Assembly (NCBI GenBank): GCA_036675345.1
Contig: JAKFFE010000041.1
Location: forward strand, 1-64,000
Reading direction: 5' to 3'
Length of the DNA stretch: 64,000 nucleotides
DNA from: JALYOC01 sp036675345
GTDB lineage: Bacteria; Myxococcota; Myxococcia; Myxococcales; Myxococcaceae
Part shown: positions 57,030-64,000 of the stretch, one piece after another
How the letters are laid out: the number at the start of each line of letters is the position of its first letter
How positions within the stretch are numbered: the stretch's first letter is position 1
Notes under the pieces: generated by a model
What the model was told of the DNA's origin: nothing
The model's input: the letters and a program-made list of their open reading frames with translations, nothing else
Database searches by the model: none
Translations under genes and position numbers: made by a program

Positions 57030-57341
57030 CTAGAGATCTTCGAGTCGGGAGTCGATGTCCTCGGCCAGGCTGGCGTGGCTCTGTCCCAGCGCGGTCTCCC
57101 GGGCCCGGGTGAGCAGCTCCCTGGCCTTCTCCCGCTGGCCGGCGCCGGCGTAGGCATCCCCCAGCGCCACCAGGGCGGCCGCGTACTGGCCGTCCAGCCG
57201 GACCGCCTCCTCCAGCGGGACCACCGCCTCGGCGTAACGCCGGGCGTCCAGGTAGAGCTTCCCCAGGGAGAAGTGCCCCATCGGTGAGTCGGGAAACTCC
57301 GCCACCAGCTGCTTGAACTGCGCCTCGCGGTCGGTGCTCAT
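57030..57341 (-). CDS. Small TPR protein
   Basis: The 103-residue protein is nearly all tetratricopeptide repeat: FPDSPMGHFSLGKLYLDARR, then YAEAVVPLEEAVRLDGQYAA and ALVALGDAYAGAGQREKARE, about two and a half repeats, with an acidic tail. It likely mediates protein contact. ATG 57341 is divergent from proA with only 22 bases between the two start codons, so its promoter must lie inside proA. It is 46 bases before map on the same strand and may be co-transcribed with it. Confidence 0.8.
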   Translation of the reverse strand: MSTDREAQFKQLVAEFPDSPMGHFSLGKLYLDARRYAEAVVPLEEAVRLDGQYAAALVALGDAYAGAGQREKARELLTRARETALGQSHASLAEDIDSRLEDL

Positions 57342-57363
57342 GGAGGCGTGATAGAGGAGGACC

Positions 57364-58632
57364 ATGCGCGTTGCCAACCAAAGCCTCGAGGAGCTGGTGG
57401 GAGGGGCCCGGCAGGCCGCCCGCCGGCTGGCCCGGCTGGAGACCCGGACCAAGGACGCCGCCCTGGAGGCGATGGCCCAGGCGCTGGTCGCCCACACCGC
57501 CCCCATCCTGGAGGCCAACGCCGCGGACATGGAGCGGTCCCGGGCCGACGGCAAGAACGCCGCCTTCCTGGACCGGCTGCTGCTGGACCCGGCGCGGATC
57601 GCCGCCATGGCCAAGGCGGTGCGGGAGGTGGCCGGGCTGCCGGATCCGATCGGCGAGGTCACCGAGGGCTGGAAGCGCCCCAACGGGCTGAAGGTGGAGA
57701 AGGTCCGCCTACCGCTGGGGGTGGTGCTGATGATCTACGAGTCGCGCCCCAACGTGACCTCGGATGCGGCGGCCCTGTGTCTGAAGAGCGGCAACGCGGT
57801 GATCCTGCGCGGGGGCAGCGAGTCCCACCGCACCTGCGCGGCGATCCTGGTCGCCCTGCAGGAGGGGATGCGCGCGGCCGGGGTCCCGGAGGCGGCGGTG
57901 CAGCTGGTGCCCACCACCGATCGGGAGGCGCTGCTGGCGCTGCTGCAGATGGAGGGGAAGATCGACCTCTGCATCCCCCGCGGCGGCGAGGGGCTGATCC
58001 GGTTCGTGGCCCAGAACGCCCGCATCCCGGTGGTGAAGCACTACCAGGGGGTCTGCCACCTGTACGTGCACCAGCAGGCCCAACTGGAGATGGCGGAGCG
58101 GATCCTGGTCAACGCCAAGACCCAGCGACCGGGGGTGTGCAACGCCACCGAGTGCCTGCTGGTGGACCGGGAGGTGGCAGAGCGCTTCCTCCCCAGCGCC
58201 GGCAAGGCGTTGCGGGCCAAGGGCGTAGAGCTGCGGGCCTGCCCCACCTCGCTGGCGATCTTCCGCCGCGCCGGGGTGGACGCGGTGCCCGCCCAGCCGG
58301 GGGACTACGGCAAGGAGTTCCTGGACCTGATCCTGGCGGTGCGGGTGGTCCGGGACCAGGACCAGGCCCTGGAGCACATTGACCAGTACGGCTCGGAGCA
58401 CACCGAGGCAATCGTCACTGCCGACAAGGAGGCAGCCGAGCGCTTCTGCCGGCAGGTGGCGGCCTCGGCGGTGGTGGTCAACGCCTCCTCCCGCTTCAAC
58501 GACGGGGGGGAGCTGGGCCTGGGCGCGGAGATCGGGATCTCCACCTCCCGGCTGCACGCGTTCGGGCCGATGGGGCTGCGGGAGTTGACCGCCCAGAAGT
58601 ATGTGATCCACGGCGATGGCCAGGTGCGGTAG
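57364..58632 (+). CDS. proA: Gamma-glutamyl phosphate reductase
   Basis: The 422-residue enzyme makes glutamate-5-semialdehyde, the second step of proline synthesis. It has the aldehyde-dehydrogenase fold with LGVVLMIYESRPNVTSDAA, GNAVILRGGSESH, IPRGGEGLIRFV, the catalytic Cys in QRPGVCNATE and SSRFNDGGELGLGAEIGIST. AGAGGAGGACC before ATG 57364 sets the start. proB is not in the window. Directly downstream is rsfS; nadD, often placed between the two, is absent. Confidence 0.97.
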   Translation: MRVANQSLEELVGGARQAARRLARLETRTKDAALEAMAQALVAHTAPILEANAADMERSRADGKNAAFLDRLLLDPARIAAMAKAVREVAGLPDPIGEVTEGWKRPNGLKVEKVRLPLGVVLMIYESRPNVTSDAAALCLKSGNAVILRGGSESHRTCAAILVALQEGMRAAGVPEAAVQLVPTTDREALLALLQMEGKIDLCIPRGGEGLIRFVAQNARIPVVKHYQGVCHLYVHQQAQLEMAERILVNAKTQRPGVCNATECLLVDREVAERFLPSAGKALRAKGVELRACPTSLAIFRRAGVDAVPAQPGDYGKEFLDLILAVRVVRDQDQALEHIDQYGSEHTEAIVTADKEAAERFCRQVAASAVVVNASSRFNDGGELGLGAEIGISTSRLHAFGPMGLRELTAQKYVIHGDGQVR

Positions 58633-58644
58633 GTTCCGCGCCGA

Positions 58645-59241
58645 ATGAGCCCGAAGAAGAAGCCCGTGTCGAAGAAGAAGCCCGCCGCCTCCCCCAAGAA
58701 GCGCCCGGCTTCCAAGGCCGCCCCGAAGAAGAAGGCCACCAAGAGCGGTGGCAAGAAGACGACCTCCGCCAAGAAGTCCGGCGTCAAGAAGGCCGGCGTC
58801 AAGAAGGCCGGCGGCAAGAAGAAGAAGGACGTCGCGCCGAAGATGACCAAGGGGAAGGGCAAGAGCCTTTCCACCGGCACCGCCCAGGTGGCGGAGAACC
58901 CGGAGGCCAAGGCGCTGGCGGGGAAGATCGCCCAGCTGGTGCTGGACAAGAAGGCCAGCGACGTCCTGATCCTGGATGTCCGCGGCAAGACCTCCTACGC
59001 GGACTACATGGTGATCGCCTCCGGCGAGTCGGACCGTCAGGTCTCGGCGATGGCGGAGGGCGTGCTCTCCGGCCTCAAGCAGGACGGGGTGACCGCGGTG
59101 GGCTCGGAAGGCCAGGAGACCGGCAACTGGGTGCTGCTGGACTTCGGCGACGTGGTCGCCCACCTGTTCTTCAGCGAGGTCCGCGGCTTCTACGATCTGG
59201 AAGGCCTGTGGTCCGACGCCCCGCGCGAGCGGGTGGCGTAG
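58645..59241 (+). CDS. rsfS: Ribosome silencing factor with histone-H1-like tail
   Basis: The C-terminal 115 residues of this 198-residue protein are a normal RsfS: DVLILDVRGKTSYADYMVIA, SGESDRQVSAMAEGV and NWVLLDFGDVVAHLF. RsfS binds uL14 on the large subunit and blocks joining of the subunits in starvation. The first 75 residues are unusual: about 29 lysines with Ala, Ser, Gly and Pro in AAPKKKATK-like repeats, as in eukaryotic H1 tails and bacterial H1-like proteins. The ATG at 58645 is the only start with the RsfS frame; internal ATG codons would drop the tail. rlmH follows by seven bases. Confidence 0.93.
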   Translation: MSPKKKPVSKKKPAASPKKRPASKAAPKKKATKSGGKKTTSAKKSGVKKAGVKKAGGKKKKDVAPKMTKGKGKSLSTGTAQVAENPEAKALAGKIAQLVLDKKASDVLILDVRGKTSYADYMVIASGESDRQVSAMAEGVLSGLKQDGVTAVGSEGQETGNWVLLDFGDVVAHLFFSEVRGFYDLEGLWSDAPRERVA

Positions 59242-59248
59242 CGCAGTC

Positions 59249-59713
59249 GTGAAGGTCCGCGTCGTCTCGGTGGGGAAGGATCGGTCGGGCCTGTTCGAGC
59301 CCGCCGTCCAGGAGTACGCCGGGCGGCTGAAGCACTACTGCAAGTTCGAGCTGATCGAGCTGGCGGAGGCCCGGGGGAAGTCCCCCACCCCGGAGCGGGC
59401 CAAGGCGGCCGAGGGGGAAGCGATCCTCGGCAAGCTGGGCCCGCAGGATTGGCTGATCGCGCTGGATCAACGGGGGAAGGCACTGGCCTCCGAAGAGCTG
59501 GCGCAGTTCGTCTCCCGGGGACAGCAGCAGGGCAAGGACCTGGTGCTGTGCATCGGCGGGGACGAGGGCCTCTCCGACGCGGTGGTGAAGCGGGCGCAGC
59601 TGGTGCTGTCCCTCTCCCGGATGACCCTCCCCCACCGCCTGGCCCGGGTGGTGCTGGCCGAACAGCTCTACCGCGCGTTCACCATCCTCAAGGGCGAGCC
59701 GTACCACAAGTAG
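59249..59713 (+). CDS. rlmH: 23S rRNA pseudouridine-1915 N3-methyltransferase
   Basis: The 154-residue SPOUT methyltransferase has the canonical ending LSLSRMTLPHRLARVVLAEQ, then a final GEPYHK, and the SAM-binding LCIGGDEGLSD knot. It methylates pseudouridine 1915 of 23S rRNA in helix 69. It starts at GTG 59249, seven bases after rsfS, the usual partner. The 153 bases that follow hold only a short palindrome (GACTGCAGTC, 59748-59757) and no clear terminator. Confidence 0.97.
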   Translation: MKVRVVSVGKDRSGLFEPAVQEYAGRLKHYCKFELIELAEARGKSPTPERAKAAEGEAILGKLGPQDWLIALDQRGKALASEELAQFVSRGQQQGKDLVLCIGGDEGLSDAVVKRAQLVLSLSRMTLPHRLARVVLAEQLYRAFTILKGEPYHK

Positions 59714-59866
59714 CGGACGGCCCTCTTCGACGCCTCTGGCCCGGGAGGACTGCAGTCTTCCGCTCCGGTGGCACAGCTTCGTGTGGAGCCAGTGCGTGTC
59801 TCCTTGCCCCACCCCACGGAGCCGCTAAACCGCGCCCTGGAGCTGAACCGAAGGCGAGGGGGCGAG

Positions 59867-61261
59867 ATGAAGAACGCGAGACTGCTGGGTGCGCTGGGGT
59901 GGATCCTGCTGGCCGGCTGCACCGGGCAATCCGGAGGGGCCGACGGCCGCTCCGCCTACCAGGTGGCGGTCGAAGACGGCTACTCCGGGACAGTCAGCCA
60001 GTGGCTGGCCTCGCTGGTGGGTCCCCGCGGTCCGGACGGCGTCGCCGGCGCCGACGGCCGGTCCGCCTACCAGGTGGCGGTGGCCCAGGGCTTCTCCGGA
60101 ACGGAGCAGGAGTGGCTCACCTCCCTGCAGGGTCCGCCCGGCCCCAGCAGCACCGGAGGCGACGGCGACTCGGGTTACCTGTGGTTCGACTCCTTCGCCG
60201 GGGCCACCGACAGCGAGAAGATCGCCTCCCTCAACACCTGGAGCCGCGCCCAGTCCGGGTCCACCCGCACCGTGCTCTTTGACGCGCGGGTCTACTCCTT
60301 CTCCACCCCCATCGATCTCAACTCCGGGCTCTCGCTGCAGGGCGCCAAGCGCAGCAGCGCCCGGGAGTACGGACGGGCCACGGTGCTCAAGTGGCAGGGG
60401 GCCGCCGGGACCGCGATGTTCCGCTTCCCCGGCTCGCAGGTGGGCCAGGGGTATCCCGCGGACGGCTCGCCGCGGGACATCACCTTCTCCTTCCTCCAGT
60501 TCCAGGGGAGCAGCACCCACCACTGGATGCCGAAGTACGATCCGGGCACCTACGCCACCAACGGCGCCGGCCACGTGCTCTGGTACCACGAGTTCCACGG
60601 CTGCTCCTGGCTGGGCTTTGCCACCGTGTGGTGGGGCTGGGGCAACGGCACCTCCATCTCCGGGGTCAGCCACCTGCAGGCCTACAGCGACACCCCGTTC
60701 TTCCTCGGCGGCTCGGAGAACTCGATCTTCGGACAGGACGTCCAGTCCTTCGCGGACACCGCGCTGTTGACGGACAAGCCGTTCCTGCGCTCGGTGATGC
60801 AGAAGTCCACCGTGGGGCACATCATGATCACCTCCCGCCAGGGGGGAACGCAGCTGACGGTGGAGGGCGGAGGCAACCTCCTGGTGGATGGCACCCAGCT
60901 GGACGCGCAGAGCAGCGATCCGGTCTACGGCGCCGGGCTGCGGATCTCCGGGGGGGAGGGGCTGACCTTCACCAACATGTCTTTCAAGGGGATGGCCACC
61001 GCGCCCACCAACTCCGACGCCTGGATCCAGATCACCGGAGGGCGGCAGATCAGCTTCATCGGCAACAACTTCGAGCGGGCCGGGAACAACATGCCGGCCA
61101 CCAGCTATCCGTTGGTCTACGTGGGCAGCTCGGTGCCGGACCACGCGGTGAAGTGGGGCTTCAACAACTACGCCCGGTGGGCGGGCGCCAACGCGGTCCT
61201 CAAGCAGGCCGCACCCAACAAGCTGGTGGTCCAGGCCGACCCGCTGCTGACCGTGCAGTAG
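59867..61261 (+). CDS. Phage tail-fibre-like beta-helix lipoprotein
   Basis: The 464-residue protein has a lipobox (ILLAGC, Cys18). Two copies of a short module follow, GADGRSAYQVAVEDGYSGT and GADGRSAYQVAVAQGFSGT, each continuing to a WLxSL and a collagen-like GPxG turn. Such modules are common in phage tail fibres and spikes. From about residue 95 the rest is a right-handed beta-helix (QGAKRSSAREYGRATVLKW, then LLVDGTQLDAQSS). This is the make-up of a receptor- or glycan-binding spike fixed to a membrane. It stands alone between rlmH and gpmI. The ATG at 59867 is supported by the signal. Function unknown. Confidence 0.8.
   Translation: MKNARLLGALGWILLAGCTGQSGGADGRSAYQVAVEDGYSGTVSQWLASLVGPRGPDGVAGADGRSAYQVAVAQGFSGTEQEWLTSLQGPPGPSSTGGDGDSGYLWFDSFAGATDSEKIASLNTWSRAQSGSTRTVLFDARVYSFSTPIDLNSGLSLQGAKRSSAREYGRATVLKWQGAAGTAMFRFPGSQVGQGYPADGSPRDITFSFLQFQGSSTHHWMPKYDPGTYATNGAGHVLWYHEFHGCSWLGFATVWWGWGNGTSISGVSHLQAYSDTPFFLGGSENSIFGQDVQSFADTALLTDKPFLRSVMQKSTVGHIMITSRQGGTQLTVEGGGNLLVDGTQLDAQSSDPVYGAGLRISGGEGLTFTNMSFKGMATAPTNSDAWIQITGGRQISFIGNNFERAGNNMPATSYPLVYVGSSVPDHAVKWGFNNYARWAGANAVLKQAAPNKLVVQADPLLTVQ
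59936..60142 (+). repeat. Internal 111-bp imperfect repeat of the tail-fibre-like gene
   Basis: Two copies of the GADGRSAYQVAV module begin at 59936 and 60047, a period of 111 bases (37 codons). The first 35 bases or so are nearly identical and the later part differs more, as expected of an old in-frame duplication. Confidence 0.7.
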
Positions 61262-61348
61262 GCACCCCCTCGTCGCCCTGGGCGGCAGCCAACGGGACGG
61301 CAACTCCTGCGTGCCGCGCCGGGCTTCGCGTGCCATCTTTGGGCCCGC

Positions 61349-62887
61349 ATGAAGCCCAAGCACAAAGTGCTGTTGACCGTCCTGGATGGCTGGGGAATCC
61401 GCCACGAGCGGGACAACAACGCGATCCTGCTGGCGGGGACCCCGCAGCTGGAGCGCATCTCCCACAACTCCCCGTTCACCGAGCTGCAGACCTCCGGGCT
61501 GGCGGTGGGCCTGCCCGAGGGGCAGATGGGGAACTCGGAGGTCGGCCACACCAACATGGGCGCCGGCCGGATCGTCTACCAGGACCTGGTGCGCATCAAC
61601 CGCGCCGCCGAGTCCGGAGAGCTGTCCTCGGTGGAGCCGATCCGCGCCGCCTTCGAGAAGGCCAAGTCCGAGGGCCGGGCCTTGCACCTGCTGGGGCTGG
61701 TCTCCCCCGGTGGGGTCCACTCCTCGATGGAGCACCTGTTCGCGCTGCTGGACGCGGCCAAGGCGCGGGGGCTGTCCCGGGTCTATGTGCACGCGTTCCT
61801 GGATGGCCGGGACACCCCGCCCCAGAGCGCCCATGAACACCTGGACCAGCTGGAACGCCACCTGGCGAAGACCGGGGTGGGAAAGATCGCCACCGTCAGC
61901 GGCCGCTACTTTGCGATGGATCGCGACAAGCGCTGGGACCGGGTGGAGAAGGCCTACGACGCGCTGGTGATGGGCCAGGGCCCCAAGGCCAAGGACGCCG
62001 CCTCGGTGATCCGCGCCTCCTATGGGGAGAAGGTCACCGACGAGTTCGTGATCCCCACCGTGATCGTGGACGGCCAGGGCGAACCGGTGGGCCCGATCCG
62101 CGATGGAGATGTGGTGTTCTTCTTCAACTTCCGCGCCGACCGGGCCCGGGAGCTGACCCGGGCGCTGGCCTTCGAGGACTTCAAGGAGTTCGACCGCCAC
62201 GGGCTGAAGCTGGGTCGCTACCTGTGCATGACCCAGTACGACGAGACCTTCCCGCTGCCGGTGGCGTTTCCGCCCGACCAGCCCAGCGACACCTTCCCGG
62301 AGATCCTCTCCCGCCACTCGCTGCGTCAGCTGCGGATCGCCGAGACCGAGAAGTACGCCCACGTGACCTTCTTCTTCAACGGCGGGCGGGAGGTGGTCTT
62401 CCCCGGCGAGGATCGCTTCATGGTCCCCTCTCCGCGGGAGGTGGCCACCTACGATCTGAAGCCGGAGATGAGCGCGGACGCGGTCACCTCCGAGCTGATC
62501 AAGCGGATCGACTCCGGCACCTACGACTTCGCCCTGGTCAACTTCGCCAACCCGGACATGGTCGGCCACAGCGGGAAGCTGGACGCGTCGATCAAGGCGG
62601 TGCGGGCGGTGGACGACTGCCTGGGCAAGGTGGGTGACGCCTGCGCGCGCAACGGCTGGGTGATGGCGATCACCGCCGACCACGGCAACGTGGAGCAGAT
62701 GGTGGACTTCGAGACCGGCGAGCCGCACACCGCCCACACCCTCAACCCGGTGCCCTTCCACCTGATCCACCCCGAGTTCCGGGGGATGCGGCTCAAGCCG
62801 GGGATCCTGGCGGACATCGCGCCCACCCTGCTGCAAGTGATGGGGCTGCCCAAGCCCGCGGAGATGAACCGGCTGGGACTGTTCTGA
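61349..62887 (+). CDS. gpmI: 2,3-bisphosphoglycerate-independent phosphoglycerate mutase
   Basis: The 512-residue enzyme interconverts 3- and 2-phosphoglycerate. It has LTVLDGWGIR with a metal Asp, the phospho-serine motif MGNSEVGHTNMGAGR (Ser63), HAFLDGRDTPP, SGRYFAMDRDKRWDR, NFRADRAREL, NFANPDMVGHSG and ITADHGN, all manganese and substrate residues of the alkaline phosphatase superfamily. The length is typical. It overlaps the probable start of comF. It serves both glycolysis and the gluconeogenesis that PckG feeds. Confidence 0.97.
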   Translation: MKPKHKVLLTVLDGWGIRHERDNNAILLAGTPQLERISHNSPFTELQTSGLAVGLPEGQMGNSEVGHTNMGAGRIVYQDLVRINRAAESGELSSVEPIRAAFEKAKSEGRALHLLGLVSPGGVHSSMEHLFALLDAAKARGLSRVYVHAFLDGRDTPPQSAHEHLDQLERHLAKTGVGKIATVSGRYFAMDRDKRWDRVEKAYDALVMGQGPKAKDAASVIRASYGEKVTDEFVIPTVIVDGQGEPVGPIRDGDVVFFFNFRADRARELTRALAFEDFKEFDRHGLKLGRYLCMTQYDETFPLPVAFPPDQPSDTFPEILSRHSLRQLRIAETEKYAHVTFFFNGGREVVFPGEDRFMVPSPREVATYDLKPEMSADAVTSELIKRIDSGTYDFALVNFANPDMVGHSGKLDASIKAVRAVDDCLGKVGDACARNGWVMAITADHGNVEQMVDFETGEPHTAHTLNPVPFHLIHPEFRGMRLKPGILADIAPTLLQVMGLPKPAEMNRLGLF

Positions 62888-63570
62888 GCGGGCTGCTCGA
62901 GCTGTTCTTTCCGCCCTACTGCATCGCCTGCGGGCAGGTGCTGGAGGCGCAGGGTTACTTCTGCGCCGGCTGCGACCCGGAGGTCTCGGCCCTCCCCTCC
63001 CCCGGCTGCCAGCGCTGCGCCGAGCCGGGGACCTTCGCCCTGGACCTCTGTCCGCGGTGTGACCTGCGGCCGCCGCCGTTTACCCGGGTGCTGTCCCCGT
63101 TCAGCCACCTGGGGGCGATCTCCCGGGCCATCCACCTGTTCAAGTACGAGGATCGCCCGGAGCTGGCCGCTCCCCTGGGGAGGCTGCTGGTGCAGTTCGT
63201 GGGCGAGTCGCTGGGCGACGCCGCGGTGTGCGCGATCCCGCTGCACACCCGGCGCTTTCGCGAGCGCAAGTACGACCAGGCCCACCTGCTGGCGGTGGAG
63301 GTGGCCCGCGCCGCCGGGCTGGAGTACCTGCCGCACGCGCTGGAGCGGACCCGGGCCACCGCACGCCAGGTGGGGCTGGAGGAGGCGGCGCGGGAGGCCA
63401 ACGTGAAGGACGCCTTCCGGGCCCGGGACGTCACCGGCCGTTCGCTGCTGCTGGTGGACGACGTGTTCACCACCGGGGCCACCGCCCGCGCCGCCGCCTC
63501 CGCGCTGCTGGCCGCCGGCGCCTCGGAGATCCGGGTGCTGACCGTGGCCCGGGCCCACAGCCTGGAGTGA
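62884..63570 (+). CDS. comF: ComF/GntX family phosphoribosyltransferase-like protein
   Basis: The protein (228 residues as given) has a zinc region (YCIACGQ, FCAGCD, CQRCAE, CPRCDL) and a PRTase domain with LLLVDDVFTTGATARAAA. Homologues take part in DNA uptake or use of DNA. The start is odd: the first conserved motif, YCIACG, lies upstream of the first ATG/GTG/TTG (GTG 62938). No usual start codon exists in frame before it, so initiation at CTG 62884, overlapping the gpmI stop as CTGA, or at CTG 62893, is likely. From the GTG the protein would lose its first two Cys. Confidence 0.85.
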   Translation: MSGLLELFFPPYCIACGQVLEAQGYFCAGCDPEVSALPSPGCQRCAEPGTFALDLCPRCDLRPPPFTRVLSPFSHLGAISRAIHLFKYEDRPELAAPLGRLLVQFVGESLGDAAVCAIPLHTRRFRERKYDQAHLLAVEVARAAGLEYLPHALERTRATARQVGLEEAAREANVKDAFRARDVTGRSLLLVDDVFTTGATARAAASALLAAGASEIRVLTVARAHSLE

Positions 63571-63645
63571 TCCCGGAGGACATTTCCGGGGTGGGGTCGA
63601 ACTGTGGAAGGACGGGAGGAGTGCCCCGGTTATAGGTTCCCACCG

Positions 63646-64000
63646 ATGCTTGCGCGCCGATCCCTCCCCGCCGCCCTGGTCCTTCTCCTCTCCTTCCAGG
63701 CCCTCGCCGTCCCACCGGCAGAAGACCCGACCCAGCTGCTCGCGCGCGAGCATGGACAGCAGGCGATCGACCAGGCGGGTTCTCCCCGCGCGGTGGCCTC
63801 GCTGGCCCGGCTGCACGCGCTGCGCGACGAGCTGGAGGACCTCTCGGTGCTGGGGCAGACGTACACCACCGTGCTGGCCCGGCGCCGGTCGGATCCGTTC
63901 GTGCGCACCGCGGCCCGGCTGTACCTGATGGACCTGGAGCGGGCCCGGGGCCGGATGAACCGCGCCGCCGAGCTGGGCGCCGAGCTGGGGTTCCTCACCG
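63646..64000 (+). CDS. Exported helical protein, 5' part only
   Basis: The 118 visible residues begin with a signal peptide (SLPAALVLLLSFQALA) and continue as Ala/Leu/Arg-rich helices (ASLARLHALRDELEDLSVLG, then RTAARLYLMDLERARGRMNR), which look like TPR or solenoid packing. The frame runs past the window end. Large TPR proteins with transglutaminase-like or DUF3857 domains in myxobacteria often begin this way, but nothing here proves that. It lies 75 bases after comF; no terminator is clear. Confidence 0.7.
   Translation, partial: MLARRSLPAALVLLLSFQALAVPPAEDPTQLLAREHGQQAIDQAGSPRAVASLARLHALRDELEDLSVLGQTYTTVLARRRSDPFVRTAARLYLMDLERARGRMNRAAELGAELGFLT

Overview
The window is a dense, very GC-rich stretch of bacterial chromosome. 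About 63 protein genes lie on both strands, there are almost no long gaps, and GTG or TTG starts are common. The gene content points to Myxococcota (myxobacteria, probably Myxococcia). Evidence includes Hanks-type Ser/Thr kinases, PilZ proteins, an AgmX/PglI-type C-terminal domain, a C-factor (CsgA)-like dehydrogenase, a GAF-coupled class III cyclase, many lipoproteins, GTP-dependent PEP carboxykinase and sigma-54 control. I saw no rRNA or tRNA genes, insertion sequences, prophage block or CRISPR array. This looks like core chromosome with a few unusual accessory genes, and no gap between genes exceeds about 220 bases.

Layout. 1-9.4 kb: two Ser/Thr kinases, a CorC-type CBS protein, glycogen synthase, PdxH, and a metallo-beta-lactamase lipoprotein divergent from a LysR regulator with a dyad operator between them. 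9.5-15 kb: a minus-strand run with an MBL hydrolase, a CsgA-like SDR and an ABC-2 exporter in overlapping frames, plus a lipase-like lipoprotein. 15-22 kb: protoporphyrinogen oxidase, a FUSC-family membrane protein, an operon of receiver protein, metallophosphoesterase and nucleotidyl cyclase, and GluQ-RS. 22-34.5 kb: AgmX-domain protein, GNAT, MiaE, a two-gene ABC importer, TerC, a cardiolipin-synthase-like lipoprotein, an SLC13/TrkA-C transporter, PckG with a terminator, and a TPR protein coupled to an orphan ligand-binding lipoprotein.

34.5-45.4 kb: a 19-bp tandem repeat, a PilZ protein, an aminotransferase, small unknowns, bioD, a TetR regulator, and bioB-bioF-bioA followed on the same strand by a beta-helix protein and a LysM/calpain-like protease. 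The bioB promoter overlaps a BirA-like dyad and appears to drive a leaderless mRNA. 45.4-54.4 kb: RadA and a signalling block of three histidine kinases, a PilZ protein, a Nudix hydrolase and an NtrC-type regulator, with a near-perfect sigma-54 promoter in front of an exported coiled-coil protein. 54.4-64 kb: an outer-membrane-type protein, MetAP with a SEC-C motif, proA, rsfS with a histone-H1-like tail, rlmH, a phage-tail-fibre-like lipoprotein, gpmI, comF and the start of an exported helical protein.

The main functional themes are biotin synthesis (bioB/F/A/D), carbon storage and gluconeogenesis (glgA, pckG, gpmI), cofactor synthesis (pdxH, hemY) and signalling by phosphorylation and probably cyclic nucleotides. 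Five of eleven convergent gene junctions overlap by exactly four bases, with the two stop codons interlocked. I did not find one large new system. The most promising points are the biotin control region, the sigma-54 unit, the LysM-calpain protein, the H1-tailed RsfS and the tail-fibre-like lipoprotein.
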